NCBI RefSeq assembly: GCF_014648355.1 | Contig: NZ_BMQY01000004.1 | Span: 235,924 to 299,923, forward strand | Length of the DNA: 64,000 nucleotides | Origin: Couchioplanes azureus | GTDB taxonomy: Bacteria; Actinomycetota; Actinomycetes; Mycobacteriales; Micromonosporaceae | Direction: 5' to 3' | Shown: positions 34,157 through 42,356 of the stretch, piece by piece | Layout of the letters: the number at the start of each line of letters is the position of its first letter | Numbering within the stretch: the stretch's first letter is position 1 | Notes under the pieces: model-generated | The model's database searches: none | Told to the model about the DNA's origin: nothing | The model's input: only the letters and a program-made list of their open reading frames with translations | Program-made: the position numbers and the translations under genes

Positions 34157-35002
34157 GTGACCAAGCGCTCAGCGCACCGGCGCCCCAGCCGATGGTCAGG
34201 CGTGACACGGTCCTGGTCGGTGCTGGCGGCGTTGCTGCTGCTCGTGCTGCCCGGACTCGTCCTGATCGGCATCGCGGTCCACTCCCCGGGCACCCCGGCC
34301 GACCGGCCGGCCGTCGCGGCACCGCCGCCCGCACCGCCCGCTCCCACCCGGCCGACGCCGAAGACCGACCGGGCCACCCGAGTGGAGAAGATCACCTATC
34401 CGGCGCGCGGCCGGGGCGACTGGCGGACGGCGCCCGGCTCGGACCGCACCGGCGGCAAGCGGGGCACGCTGCTGCGCTACCGGGTGCTCATGGAGTCGGA
34501 CATCAAGGGCGTCAGCGTGGGTACGTTCGCCGACGCGGTCACCGCCGCCCTCGACGACCCGCGCGGGTGGACGGCCGAGGGCACGCTGCGGCTGCGGCGC
34601 GTCGGCCCGGGTCAGCCGTACGACTTCACGATCTACCTGGTCACCCCCGTGACCCGCGACGTGCTCTGCGAGGACGCCGCCGACGGCTACACGTCCTGCC
34701 GCAACGGCGACAAGGTCGTGCTCAACGTGGCCCGCTGGGCCAAGGGCGTACCCGGCTACGGCGCCGCGCTGCCGGTCTACCGGCAGTACCTGGTCAACCA
34801 CGAGGTGGGTCACCGGCTGGGCCACGACCACGAGCTGTGTCCCGGCGCGGGCCGGCCCGCGCCGGTCATGCAGCAGCAGACGCTGGGGATGCACGGCTGC
34901 GCCGCCAACCCGTGGCCGTACCGGGACGGCAAGCGCTATGCCGGCCGGCCGGGGGCGTACGACGACGCCGCACCGGGACGCGAGGGCGACCACGGCGCCT
35001 GA
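34157..35002 (+). CDS. DUF3152 protein with zinc-peptidase motif, membrane-anchored
   Basis: 281-aa exported protein. Residues about 20-43 are a signal anchor (VLAALLLLVLPGLVLIGIAV), followed by a Pro-rich spacer (45-70) and the DUF3152 domain. NHEVGHRLGHDHELC contains HExxHxxGxxH, the zinc-binding pattern of metzincin-like peptidases, and PVMQQQTLGMHGC may supply the Met-turn. No DUF3152 protein's substrate is known to me. It converges with a close paralogue at 35009-35779. The GTG start at 34157 lies next to the end of an unrelated frame; GTG 34201 cannot be excluded. Confidence 0.8.
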   Translation: MTKRSAHRRPSRWSGVTRSWSVLAALLLLVLPGLVLIGIAVHSPGTPADRPAVAAPPPAPPAPTRPTPKTDRATRVEKITYPARGRGDWRTAPGSDRTGGKRGTLLRYRVLMESDIKGVSVGTFADAVTAALDDPRGWTAEGTLRLRRVGPGQPYDFTIYLVTPVTRDVLCEDAADGYTSCRNGDKVVLNVARWAKGVPGYGAALPVYRQYLVNHEVGHRLGHDHELCPGAGRPAPVMQQQTLGMHGCAANPWPYRDGKRYAGRPGAYDDAAPGREGDHGA

Positions 35003-35535
35003 GGTGGCTCAGGAGGAACCGCCCTCGCGCGGGGGCACCTCGTCCTCGTAGGCGCCCGGGGCGCCCGCGTACCGCTCGCCGTCGCGGTAAGGCCAGGGGT
35101 TCGGCGTGCAGCCGTGCATACCGAGGGTCTGCTGCTGCATGACCGGCGCGGGCCGGCCCTTGCCCGGGCACAGCTCGTGGCCCTGGCCGAGGCGGTGGCC
35201 GACCTCGTGGTTGACCAGGTACTGCCGGTAGACCGGCAGGCCCGCCCGGTATCCCGGCACGCCCTTGGCCCAGCGGGCCACGTTGAGGACCACCTTGTCG
35301 CCGTTGCGGCAGGACGTGTAGCCGTCGGCGGCGTCCTGGCACAGCAGGTCGCGGGTGCCGGGCGTCACCAGGTAGACCGTGAAGTCGTGCGGCTGCCGGC
35401 GGTCCACCCGGCGGAACGACCGGTCGCCGCCGGCGGTCCAGCCCCGCGGGTCGGCGAGCGTCGCCCGGACGGCGTCGGCGAACGTGGCCGCGCTGATGCC
35501 CTTGATGTCCTTCTCCACCAGAACCCGGTAGCGCA
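34480..35535. repeat. Inverted duplication of the DUF3152 coding region
   Basis: The DUF3152 domains of the two convergent genes are alike at DNA level, so this region is a long imperfect inverted repeat around a centre near 35005. The closest similarity is between about 34660-34930 and 35100-35370 (for example CTCAACGTGGCCCGCTGGGC on both strands). The arms lie only about 170 bases apart at that point. Confidence 0.7.
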
Positions 35536-35779
35536 ACAGGGTGCCGTGGCGCGCCCCGGCGGGTTCGGCGCCGGCGGCGGTGAACGCCCCGGCGCCCGCG
35601 GCTGGATAGGTGATCTTCTCCAGGCGCGGCTTCGGGGCGGCCGCGGCGCGCGGCGACGCCGGCGGCGACGCGGGCACGAACGCCGGTGCGGCGCCACCGG
35701 GGCCGGCGGTGGCGGGAGTGCAGCCGGCGAGCAGGGCGGCGGCAAGGACGGCCTGGGCGGCGGGACCGCGGACGGGCAT
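35009..35779 (-). CDS. DUF3152 lipoprotein with zinc-peptidase motif
   Basis: 256-aa lipoprotein paralogue of the adjacent DUF3152 protein. The N-terminus AAQAVLAAALLAGC ends in a lipobox with Cys 20, so it should be lipid-anchored on the outer face of the membrane. After a Pro/Ala-rich spacer the domain keeps the motifs NHEVGHRLGQGHELC (HExxHxxGxxH) and VMQQQTLGMHGC. It differs from its partner mainly in the anchor and C-terminal tail. ATG 35779 follows GAAGGAGA. The tail-to-tail arrangement suggests a local inverted duplication; both copies appear functional. Confidence 0.85.
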   Translation of the reverse strand: MPVRGPAAQAVLAAALLAGCTPATAGPGGAAPAFVPASPPASPRAAAAPKPRLEKITYPAAGAGAFTAAGAEPAGARHGTLLRYRVLVEKDIKGISAATFADAVRATLADPRGWTAGGDRSFRRVDRRQPHDFTVYLVTPGTRDLLCQDAADGYTSCRNGDKVVLNVARWAKGVPGYRAGLPVYRQYLVNHEVGHRLGQGHELCPGKGRPAPVMQQQTLGMHGCTPNPWPYRDGERYAGAPGAYEDEVPPREGGSS

Positions 35780-35892
35780 GGTCTTCTCCTTCGCACGAGG
35801 GGCAGTGCGACAGAGAAGACCCGTGAGGGCCCCGAAAAGTTGATCTCGATCGTTGTCAACCTTTTCCGGGCGTCACCCGTCCTGGCCCGGCC

Positions 35893-36783
35893 TCAGCAGG
35901 CGCCGGCGGCCGCGGGAACCGAGACCGCCGGGCGCTCGGGTGCGGGTTCGCGGCGGCTGCCCGTGCGTTCGGCGCCGATGCCCGCCGCCACCACGACGGC
36001 GATGCCGACGAGCGGGCCCCAGCCGGGCCGCTGGCCCAGCACGACCAGGCCGATGATCAGCGCGAGGGCCGGCTCGATGCTCATCAGCGTGCCGAAGGCC
36101 GACATGGTGAGCCGGCGCAGTGCCAGCAGTTCCAGCGCGAACGGCGCCACGGGCAGGATCACCGCCAGGGCGAGCCCGGCGAGCGCCACCTGCCAGGTCA
36201 GCCCCACGAGCACCGAGGGGCCGGCGACCACGGTGGCGACCAGGGCGGCGACCGGCATCGACACCGCCAGCCCGCGCAGCCCCGAGACGCCGTCGCCCAC
36301 CCGCTGGGTCAGCACGATGTACGCCGCCCAGCACGCCGCCGCCCCCAGCGCGAACGCCGCGCCGGCCGGGTCGATGCCGCCCTGCCAGGGCTCGGTGAGC
36401 AGCACCACCCCCACCGCCGCCAGCGCCGGCCACAGCGCGGTGCCCCGCCGCCCGCGCACCACCGCGACGCCGAGCGGGCCCAGGAACTCCAGGGCGCTGG
36501 CGGTGCCCAGCGGCAGCCGGGCGACGGCCGCCATGAACAGGATCGTCACGCCGGCCGTCACGACTCCCAGCGCCGCGCAGGCGAGCAGCGTGTCGCGGGA
36601 GAACGCGCGGGGGCGCGGGCGCACGAGCACGAGCAGGACGACCGCCGCCCAGGCGAGCCGCAGCCAGGCGGTGCCCGCCGCGCCGAGGCGGTCCAGCAGG
36701 CCGGTCGAGGCGGCCAGGCCGAGCTGGACGAGGAGCATCGCGGCGAGGGCCATCGCCGTCCCGGTACGGGCGTCACTACGCAT
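35893..36783 (-). CDS. EamA-family transporter (RhtA-like)
   Basis: 296-aa inner-membrane exporter of the drug/metabolite transporter superfamily, with ten hydrophobic segments in two EamA repeats. It resembles RhtA-type threonine/homoserine exporters ([32 protein letters not shown] near the ends of each repeat). The substrate is inferred only by family. It is divergent from a LysR gene with 66 bases between, the usual setup in which the regulator controls the exporter. Confidence 0.85.
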   Translation of the reverse strand: MRSDARTGTAMALAAMLLVQLGLAASTGLLDRLGAAGTAWLRLAWAAVVLLVLVRPRPRAFSRDTLLACAALGVVTAGVTILFMAAVARLPLGTASALEFLGPLGVAVVRGRRGTALWPALAAVGVVLLTEPWQGGIDPAGAAFALGAAACWAAYIVLTQRVGDGVSGLRGLAVSMPVAALVATVVAGPSVLVGLTWQVALAGLALAVILPVAPFALELLALRRLTMSAFGTLMSIEPALALIIGLVVLGQRPGWGPLVGIAVVVAAGIGAERTGSRREPAPERPAVSVPAAAGAC

Positions 36784-36815
36784 GCGCTCCAGTGAAAGCC
36801 CGGTCCACCGTTCGC

Positions 36816-36836
36816 GTCCACGTGATAGTCATGGAC
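36816..36836. promoter_or_regulatory. Candidate LysR operator
   Basis: Dyad GTCCA-N11-TGGAC lies in the 66-base gap between the divergent EamA and LysR genes. LysR proteins bind interrupted dyads built on T-N11-A, and the position would let one site control both promoters. Confidence 0.5.
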
Positions 36837-36849
36837 ATACCGTTCGACG

Positions 36850-37761
36850 ATGACGGACAATCTTTCGGTGGAGACCCGCCGCCTGCGCCTACTGCTCGAA
36901 CTGTCGCGACGAGGGTCGATGCGCGAGGTGGCGGATGCGATGCACCTCACCACCTCCACCGTGTCCCAGCAGCTCGCCGTCCTGGCCAGGGAGGCCGGCG
37001 CGACCCTCGTCGAGCCGGACGGCCGGCGGGTGCGGCTCACCCCGGCCGGGCGCCGGCTGGCCGAGCACGCGGTCACCATCCTCGCCGCGGTCGACGCCGC
37101 GCGCCTGGACCTGGATCCGGACGCGGTGCCGTCCGGGGACGTGCGGGTGGCCGGCTTCGCCACCGCCGTACGCCGCTCGCTGCTGCCGGCCGCGGCCGTC
37201 CTCGCCCGCGACCATCCCCGGGTCCGCCTGCTCATCCACGAGCACGAGCCGTCCGAGGCGTTCGCGCTCCTCGCCGCCGACGCGGTCGACCTGGCGCTGA
37301 CCTACGACTACAACCTCGCCCCGGCGGCCTTCGACGCCACGCTGGAGACGACCGCCCTGTGGTCGGTGCCGTGGGGGCTCGCCGTGCCGGCCGGGGCGCC
37401 CGGCACCCGCTTCGCCGACTTCGCGGCCGCGGACTGGATCGTCAACTCGCGCAACACGGCGGACGAGGAGGTGGTCCGCACCGTCGCGTCCCTGGAGGGC
37501 GTCGAGGCCCGCGTCGCGCATCGGGCCGACAGCCTGGAGCTGGTCGAGGACCTCATCGTGGCGGGCCTGGGCGTGGGCCTGCTGCCGGCCGGGCGGCCGC
37601 CGGCGCCCGGCGTGCGGTTGCTGCCGCTGCCCGGCGCCCCGGTCTCGCTGCGCAGCTACGCCGTGGTCCGGCGCGGCCGGGCCGCGTGGCCGCCGCTGGC
37701 CCTGGTGCTGCGCCTGCTGCGGTCCGTCCCGGCGGTGGCCGGGGACCGGCCGTCACCCTGA
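36850..37761 (+). CDS. LysR-family transcriptional regulator
   Basis: 303-aa regulator with the N-terminal winged helix (LLLELSRRGSMREVADAMHL, then TTSTVSQQLAVLAREAG). The effector-binding domain covers about residues 90-295, shown by VRVAGFATAVRRSLLPAAAV and DLIVAGLGVGLLPAG. It is divergent from the EamA exporter and probably controls it, responding to a substrate of that exporter. ATG 36850 is the natural start. Confidence 0.9.
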   Translation: MTDNLSVETRRLRLLLELSRRGSMREVADAMHLTTSTVSQQLAVLAREAGATLVEPDGRRVRLTPAGRRLAEHAVTILAAVDAARLDLDPDAVPSGDVRVAGFATAVRRSLLPAAAVLARDHPRVRLLIHEHEPSEAFALLAADAVDLALTYDYNLAPAAFDATLETTALWSVPWGLAVPAGAPGTRFADFAAADWIVNSRNTADEEVVRTVASLEGVEARVAHRADSLELVEDLIVAGLGVGLLPAGRPPAPGVRLLPLPGAPVSLRSYAVVRRGRAAWPPLALVLRLLRSVPAVAGDRPSP

Positions 37762-37789
37762 AGAGGCGCCGGCCCGGCGGCGCGCGGGA

Positions 37790-38341
37790 TCAGCCCGCGC
37801 GGCGGCGGGCGCGGCGGGCGGCCAGCTCGTCACCGGCCGCCGGCTCGGCCGGGGCGCCGACCGGCTGCGGCGCGGCGGCGGGCTCGGCGGGCAGGTGCGA
37901 CAGCGAGCCCTGGATCTCCTTGAAGGCCCCGCCGATGGCGATGCCGAAGACGCCCTGGCCGCCCTGGAGCAGATCCACGACCTCCTCCGGCGAGCGGCAC
38001 TCGTACACGGTGGTGCCGTCGGAGATCAGCGTGATGCCGGCCAGGTCGTCCACCCCGCGCGAGCGGAGCGTCTCGATCGCCTTGCGGATGTTCTGCAGCG
38101 ACACCCCGGCGTCGAGCAGGCGCTTCACCACCTTGAGTACCACCAGGTCGCGGAACGAGTAGAGGCGCTGCGTGCCGGAACCCGACGCGTCACGGATGCT
38201 GGGCACGACGAGCGCGGTGCGGGCCCAGTAGTCGAGCTGGCGATAGCTGATACCGACCGCCTGGCACGCGGTGACCCCGCGATAGCCGACCTCACCGTCC
38301 TCGCCGACGAGAGGACCCTCCTGAGGATCTGAGCCGTGCAC
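37790..38341 (-). CDS. MerR-family regulator, Rv1830-like
   Basis: 183-aa regulator at the end of the conserved garA-ftsR block. The N-terminal MerR helix-turn-helix reads YRGVTACQAVGISYRQLDYWARTALV, and RLYSFRDLVVLKVVKRLLDAGVSL is the second part. The C-terminal half (ISDGTTVYECRSPEEVVDLL) lacks the Cys-rich metal site. Length, order and neighbours match Rv1830 of Mycobacterium tuberculosis, essential there but of uncertain function. GTG 38341 follows GGGGAGG. The 170 bases upstream up to the nuclease gene contain TATAGG on the minus strand, a possible -10. Confidence 0.88.
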   Translation of the reverse strand: MHGSDPQEGPLVGEDGEVGYRGVTACQAVGISYRQLDYWARTALVVPSIRDASGSGTQRLYSFRDLVVLKVVKRLLDAGVSLQNIRKAIETLRSRGVDDLAGITLISDGTTVYECRSPEEVVDLLQGGQGVFGIAIGGAFKEIQGSLSHLPAEPAAAPQPVGAPAEPAAGDELAARRARRRAG

Positions 38342-38514
38342 GCGACTACCTCCCCGCTGCGCGGTGCCGCTTCACCTGGACCTAACGAGCCTATAACTCA
38401 GCGTGCCCGGAAGCAGGGAGGTAATGCCGCGACACGCCGCGTACGGACGACCGGACATGTGGCGAACGTCGATACATTCGGCCGCAAAACGCCGCCCGGT
38501 GGCGCACGCCACGG

Positions 38515-38979
38515 TCAGCCGGCGAAGTCCTCCGGGCGGACCTGGTCGAGGAACTCCCGGAACTTCTCGACCTCGTCCTCCTGCTCGTCCGGGATGACGA
38601 TGCCGGCCTCGGTGAGCACCTGGTCCGCGCAGCGGATCGGGGCGCCCACCCGCAGCGCCAGCGCGATCGAGTCGCTCGGGCGCGCCGAGATGCGCAGGCT
38701 GTCGCCGATCAGCAGGTCGGCGTAGAAGACGTTCTCTTTGAGTTCCGTGATCTCGACGGCCTTCAGTGGCGCCTCCAGCGCCGCCAGGACGTCCCGGAGC
38801 AGATCATGGGTCAGGGGCCGCGCCGGCTTGACGCCCTGCTGCTCGTACGCGATGGCGGTCGCTTCCACCGCGCCGATCCAGATCGGTAGGTACCGATCGC
38901 CGTCGACCTCCCTGAGCAGGACGATCGGCTGGTTGCTGGGCAGCTCCACCCGAACCCCGACCACGCTCAGCTCGCGCAC
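38515..38979 (-). CDS. Bifunctional nuclease family protein (DUF151), Rv1829-like
   Basis: 154-aa protein of the DUF151/BFN family. It starts MRELSVVGVRVELPSNQPIV and contains LREVDGDRYLPIWIGAVEATAIA, then RPSDSIALALRVGAPI, the family signature. The plant homologue has DNase and RNase activity; bacterial roles are not settled. The position between ftsR and the second MerR gene is conserved in actinobacteria. GTG 38979 is preceded by GGAGGCGGG. Confidence 0.92.
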   Translation of the reverse strand: MRELSVVGVRVELPSNQPIVLLREVDGDRYLPIWIGAVEATAIAYEQQGVKPARPLTHDLLRDVLAALEAPLKAVEITELKENVFYADLLIGDSLRISARPSDSIALALRVGAPIRCADQVLTEAGIVIPDEQEDEVEKFREFLDQVRPEDFAG

Positions 38980-39019
38980 CGCCCGCCTCCGTGTCGCACG
39001 TCGTCGCCGCCCCGTCCGT

Positions 39020-39038
39020 CACCGCGCGAAGCGGTGAT
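39020..39038 (-). other. Hairpin in the leader of the nuclease gene
   Basis: TCACCGC, loop GCGAA, GCGGTGA lies about 45-60 bases upstream of the bifunctional nuclease start. The 268 bases between ftsR and this gene contain no other gene, so a separate promoter is likely; ATAGGGCGGGATACAG on the minus strand near 39050-39065 offers weak -10 candidates. The hairpin may influence translation or mRNA stability, or merely end ftsR transcripts. Confidence 0.4.
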
Positions 39039-39247
39039 CGTCAGGCTGTATCCCGCCCTATCCTGCACGGTACACGGACGCCGCCGGACAAGCGCCACAC
39101 GAGGTCCGTGTCCGATCCCCCTGGCCATACCCCGCCGGACCGGGCCGAACCGCAGGTCGGCGGCCCGATCGGGCACCGCGCGTCCGCGCTGCGCCGTCGC
39201 ACGGGTCACAGCCGCCCGGTTAAGCGCTCGGCGTAACCGGGCGCCGC

Positions 39248-39991
39248 TCAGCGTCCGAGGGTGTCGCGCAGGCCCGCGCGCACCAGTGCCGCATGCAGCC
39301 GCTGCGACAACGCCTGCAGCTCCCGGGCCGTCTCCGCCGCCCGGGCCCGCGCCGCCGGGTCCTGCTGGCGCACCAGCGGCGCCAGCAGCTGGGCGAACAA
39401 CCCCACCTCACGGTCCGCGCCGGCGCGGAAGGCGCGCAGGTGACGCGCCTCGAGGCCGTGGCGGGTCAGGCCGGCGACCGCCTCCACGATGACCACCGCG
39501 TCGCCGTCGTACCAGCCGGGCGGGCGGGAGGTGACCAGCCCGATCCGTTCGAGCTCGCTGAGCAGTGGCTCCGCGACGCCCGTGCGTTCGATCAGATCTG
39601 CCCGGGCCACCCGGGCGTCCGCCGCGTCCGCGGCGACCTCCGCCTCGGAACCCACCGCGACCAGCGACGGGCGCTGCCGGCTCAGCGGGTCGTCGCCGCG
39701 CTCGAGGGCCTCGAGCTGCTCGCGGATGACCCGCAGCGGGAGGTACTGGTCGCGCTGCGCGGTCAGCACGAACCGCAGCCGGGCCACGTCGTTCCACGAG
39801 TACTTGCGGTAGCCGGAGGCGGTACGCTGCGGGTCGACCAGCCCTTCCGCCTCCAGGAACCGGAGCTTGGAGATCGTCGTGTCGGGGAACTCCGTGCGCA
39901 GCTGGGCCAGCACCTCCCCGATGCTCATCAGCGCGACGTCACGACCCGGGCGCGCGCCCGGGTCGTGTGCGGCCGCCCCCGCCGGGTTCAC
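39248..39991 (-). CDS. ftsR: MerR-family regulator FtsR (Rv1828-like)
   Basis: 247-aa regulator. The MerR helix-turn-helix is SIGEVLAQLRTEFPDTTISKLRFLEAEGL with SGYRKYSWNDVARLRFV (quoted in parts). An additional C-terminal winged-helix-like segment (TGVAEPLLSELERIGLVTSRP) is a feature of the Rv1828/FtsR group, which activates ftsZ in Corynebacterium. The GTG at 39991 overlaps the garA stop. GarA-FtsR pairing is conserved. The first 20 residues are poorly conserved, so ATG 39928 is also possible. Confidence 0.9.
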   Translation of the reverse strand: MNPAGAAAHDPGARPGRDVALMSIGEVLAQLRTEFPDTTISKLRFLEAEGLVDPQRTASGYRKYSWNDVARLRFVLTAQRDQYLPLRVIREQLEALERGDDPLSRQRPSLVAVGSEAEVAADAADARVARADLIERTGVAEPLLSELERIGLVTSRPPGWYDGDAVVIVEAVAGLTRHGLEARHLRAFRAGADREVGLFAQLLAPLVRQQDPAARARAAETARELQALSQRLHAALVRAGLRDTLGR

Positions 39992-40440
39992 GCCCCGCCG
40001 CCCTCGCCCTCCGGCCGCGGGCCGGCGATGAAGACCAGGCGGAACTTGCCGATCTGGACCTCGTCGCCGTTGCTCAGGGTCGCGGACTCGACCCGCTCAC
40101 GGTTGACGTACGTGCCGTTGAGCGAGCCGACGTCACGCACGGTGAACGTACCCCCGGCACGGTGGAACTCGGCGTGCCGGCGCGACACCGTCACGTCGTC
40201 GAGGAAGATGTCGCTGTCGGGGTGCCGCCCGCTCGTGGTCACGTCGTGATCCAGCAGGAACCGCGCGCCCGCGTTGGGGCCCCGGCGCACCACCAGCAGG
40301 GCCATCCCGGGCGGCAGCGAGCCGGACATGCGGCTCGGCACCACGTCGGTCTCGGGACCCTCGAGCACCTCGTCGAGCGCTCCGAGGTTCAGCGTGGACG
40401 TGACGTCGAGCGGGGGGAACTCGTCGTCTGGGCGCGTCAT
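39988..40440 (-). CDS. garA: FHA-domain protein GarA
   Basis: 150-aa regulator of central nitrogen and carbon metabolism; unphosphorylated GarA inhibits 2-oxoglutarate-using enzymes in mycobacteria. The FHA domain (about 50-140) has SGRHPDSDIFLDD, VSRRHAEF and VGSLNGTYVN. The N-terminal segment LDVTSTLNLGALDE holds Thr-Ser acceptors in the position of the phosphorylated TTS motif of mycobacterial GarA. ATG 40440 follows GAGGTGG. Downstream ftsR overlaps by four bases. Confidence 0.92.
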   Translation of the reverse strand: MTRPDDEFPPLDVTSTLNLGALDEVLEGPETDVVPSRMSGSLPPGMALLVVRRGPNAGARFLLDHDVTTSGRHPDSDIFLDDVTVSRRHAEFHRAGGTFTVRDVGSLNGTYVNRERVESATLSNGDEVQIGKFRLVFIAGPRPEGEGGGA

Positions 40441-40662
40441 GGACCACCTCACGGATCTGTTTCGGTCGCCGCCCGACGACGAAGGGTGAGCGAGCCGGAC
40501 GTGAGGTCCGGAGCGCAGCGCCCCCCGCCGCCGCTGCCCGGTACTCCGGACGTACGACTATCGGTTTCGAAGTAATAACAGTTCTACATGTGCCCCGCGA
40601 GCCTAGTCAGCGCCGAAATGGCGGGCAACCGGACGCGCGGGCGACGGGCGGACCGGTCCGGC

Positions 40663-41043
40663 TCAGCCGTCGGTCAGCGCCTTGTACGCCTCGGCGTCCA
40701 GCAGGCCGGAGAGCGCCGCGGGATCCTCCGGGGCGATCTCCACCAGCCACCCGGCGGCGTACGGCTCGGCGTTGATCAGCTCCGGCTCGTCGGCGAGCGT
40801 GGCGTTGCGGGCGACCACCGTGCCCGCGACGGGCGCGTAGATCTCCGACACGCTCTTGGTCGACTCGATCTCGCCGAGCTGGTCACCGGCCTGCACCGTG
40901 GTGCCCTCCTCGGGCAGCTGCACGAAGACGATGTCGCCGAGCGCGTCCTGCGCGAAGTGGGTGATGCCCACGCGCACGGGCCCGGTGCCGTCACCGGACA
41001 CCCACTCGTGCTCGGCCGTGTACCGCAGATCCTCGGGAATCAC
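40663..41043 (-). CDS. gcvH: Glycine cleavage system H protein
   Basis: 126-aa lipoyl carrier protein. The lipoylated Lys is in GEIESTKSVSEIYAP, and RYTAEHEWV marks the N-terminus. It shuttles the aminomethyl group between GcvP and GcvT. GTG 41043 has GGAGGAAT upstream. It lies in the pgsA-DUF881-garA block, as in mycobacteria, far from gcvP at 24772. The 220 bases to garA hold no gene. Confidence 0.96.
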   Translation of the reverse strand: MIPEDLRYTAEHEWVSGDGTGPVRVGITHFAQDALGDIVFVQLPEEGTTVQAGDQLGEIESTKSVSEIYAPVAGTVVARNATLADEPELINAEPYAAGWLVEIAPEDPAALSGLLDAEAYKALTDG

Positions 41044-41071
41044 GCATTCCTCCGTTGAGAAGCGCGCCCGC

Positions 41072-42013
41072 TCAGGAGGCCGGGCGCGCGTACTGCAGGC
41101 TGGCTGGCTGACGCACCGCGGTCACCTCGACCGTGGTGCGCTGCTCCATGGTCACGTTACCGCCGGCCTGGCTCACCGACGCGACCACCCCACCGGGGAT
41201 CTGCAGGGCGGTCTGCATGGTCGCCGGCACGCCGATCACCCAGAGCGTGTACGGGCCGCTGAGCTGCTTGCCGTCGACCATGATGTCACCGCCGTCGGCA
41301 TCGACGAAGTACGACGACGCGACGATGCGCACCGAGACGCCGTTGTTGCCCAGCAGCTCCATGACCTCCCCGCCGGCGCCGCGCAGCTCCTGCACGGCGT
41401 TGAGGATCGCCGACGCCTTCAGCGGCTGCCCCCGCGGGTCGACGGTGATCTTCAACCCGGGCCCGCGGGCGGGGAGCGTGCCGGAGAGCAGACCGAGCTC
41501 CTGCGCGCGCTTGCCCGCCTCCGCCAGGGCGGCCTGGCGACCGGCCACACCGGAGGTCAGCTGCCGCTGGCTCTCCTCGAGGGCGTTGATCTCCTGCTGC
41601 AGCCGCTGGTCCCGGGCCTCCAGATCGGACAGGATCCGGACCAGGTCCTCCTGCCGGGCCGAAGCCAGGCCGGAGTCCGCGTCGTTGCTGCGCAGCTGGA
41701 CCACGAGGGTGAAGCCGAACAGCGCCAGCAGCACCCAGATGAGCGCGCCCGCCGACGACAGCCGGCGCCAGGGCGCGACGACCGGCGCGGCACTCACCGC
41801 ATCGGGTGACGCCGCGGGCGCCGGCTCGTCCGGGACCGGTGGTTCCGCCGGCTCGGACGCCCCGGGCCCGGGCTCCGGCCCGGACGGCGCCCCGGAAGGC
41901 GCGGCCTCGACCGGGGCCGCCTCGACCGGAGCCGCTGGCTCGACCGGGGCGGTCTCGACCGGCTCCGGCGGGGTGTCGCCGGGCCGGTCCTGAGGGTCCT
42001 TCTCGTCGCTCAT
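41072..42013 (-). CDS. DUF881 membrane protein (Rv1825-like)
   Basis: 313-aa protein. Residues 1-90 are Pro/Glu/Ala-rich and cytosolic. One membrane helix (SSAGALIWVLLALFGFTLVV) at about 86-105 is followed by a coiled coil (SARQEDLVRILSDLEARDQR and on) and the extracellular DUF881 domain. DUF881 proteins resemble FtsL/DivIC-like cell-division components in layout; function is uncertain. It lies 10 bases downstream of the small basic protein gene and directly before gcvH. ATG 42013 is the natural start; upstream codons are a shadow. Confidence 0.88.
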   Translation of the reverse strand: MSDEKDPQDRPGDTPPEPVETAPVEPAAPVEAAPVEAAPSGAPSGPEPGPGASEPAEPPVPDEPAPAASPDAVSAAPVVAPWRRLSSAGALIWVLLALFGFTLVVQLRSNDADSGLASARQEDLVRILSDLEARDQRLQQEINALEESQRQLTSGVAGRQAALAEAGKRAQELGLLSGTLPARGPGLKITVDPRGQPLKASAILNAVQELRGAGGEVMELLGNNGVSVRIVASSYFVDADGGDIMVDGKQLSGPYTLWVIGVPATMQTALQIPGGVVASVSQAGGNVTMEQRTTVEVTAVRQPASLQYARPAS

Positions 42014-42023
42014 CGCCGCCGCC

Positions 42024-42356
42024 CTATGCCCGGAACAGGTGCCGGCGGATCGCCGCCACGTTGCCGAAGATGCGCACGCCGAGGACCACCACGACGCCCG
42101 TGGAGAGCTGGCCGCCCACGCCGAGCTGGTCACCCAGGTAGACGATCAGCGCCGCCACCACCACGTTGGCGATGAACGACACGACGAACTGCTTGTCGTC
42201 GAAGATGCCGTCGAGCTTCGCCCGTACCCCGCCGAAGACCGCGTCGAGCGCGGCGACGACCGCGATGGGAAGGTACGGCTGCAGCGCCGGTGGCACCGTG
42301 GGATGGAACACGATCCCCAGGACGACACCGGCGATCAGGGCGAGTACGGCGATCAT
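42024..42356 (-). CDS. sbp: Small basic protein, DUF1290 family
   Basis: 110-aa membrane protein with three to four hydrophobic helices. The N-terminus MIAVLALIAGVVLGIVFHPT and the middle VAALDAVFGGVRAKLDGIFD are the family signature, also found in the Bacillus sbp gene beside ftsA-ftsZ. Function is unknown. It sits between the two DUF881 genes as in mycobacteria (Rv1824). ATG 42356 overlaps the preceding stop by four bases. Confidence 0.92.
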   Translation of the reverse strand: MIAVLALIAGVVLGIVFHPTVPPALQPYLPIAVVAALDAVFGGVRAKLDGIFDDKQFVVSFIANVVVAALIVYLGDQLGVGGQLSTGVVVVLGVRIFGNVAAIRRHLFRA

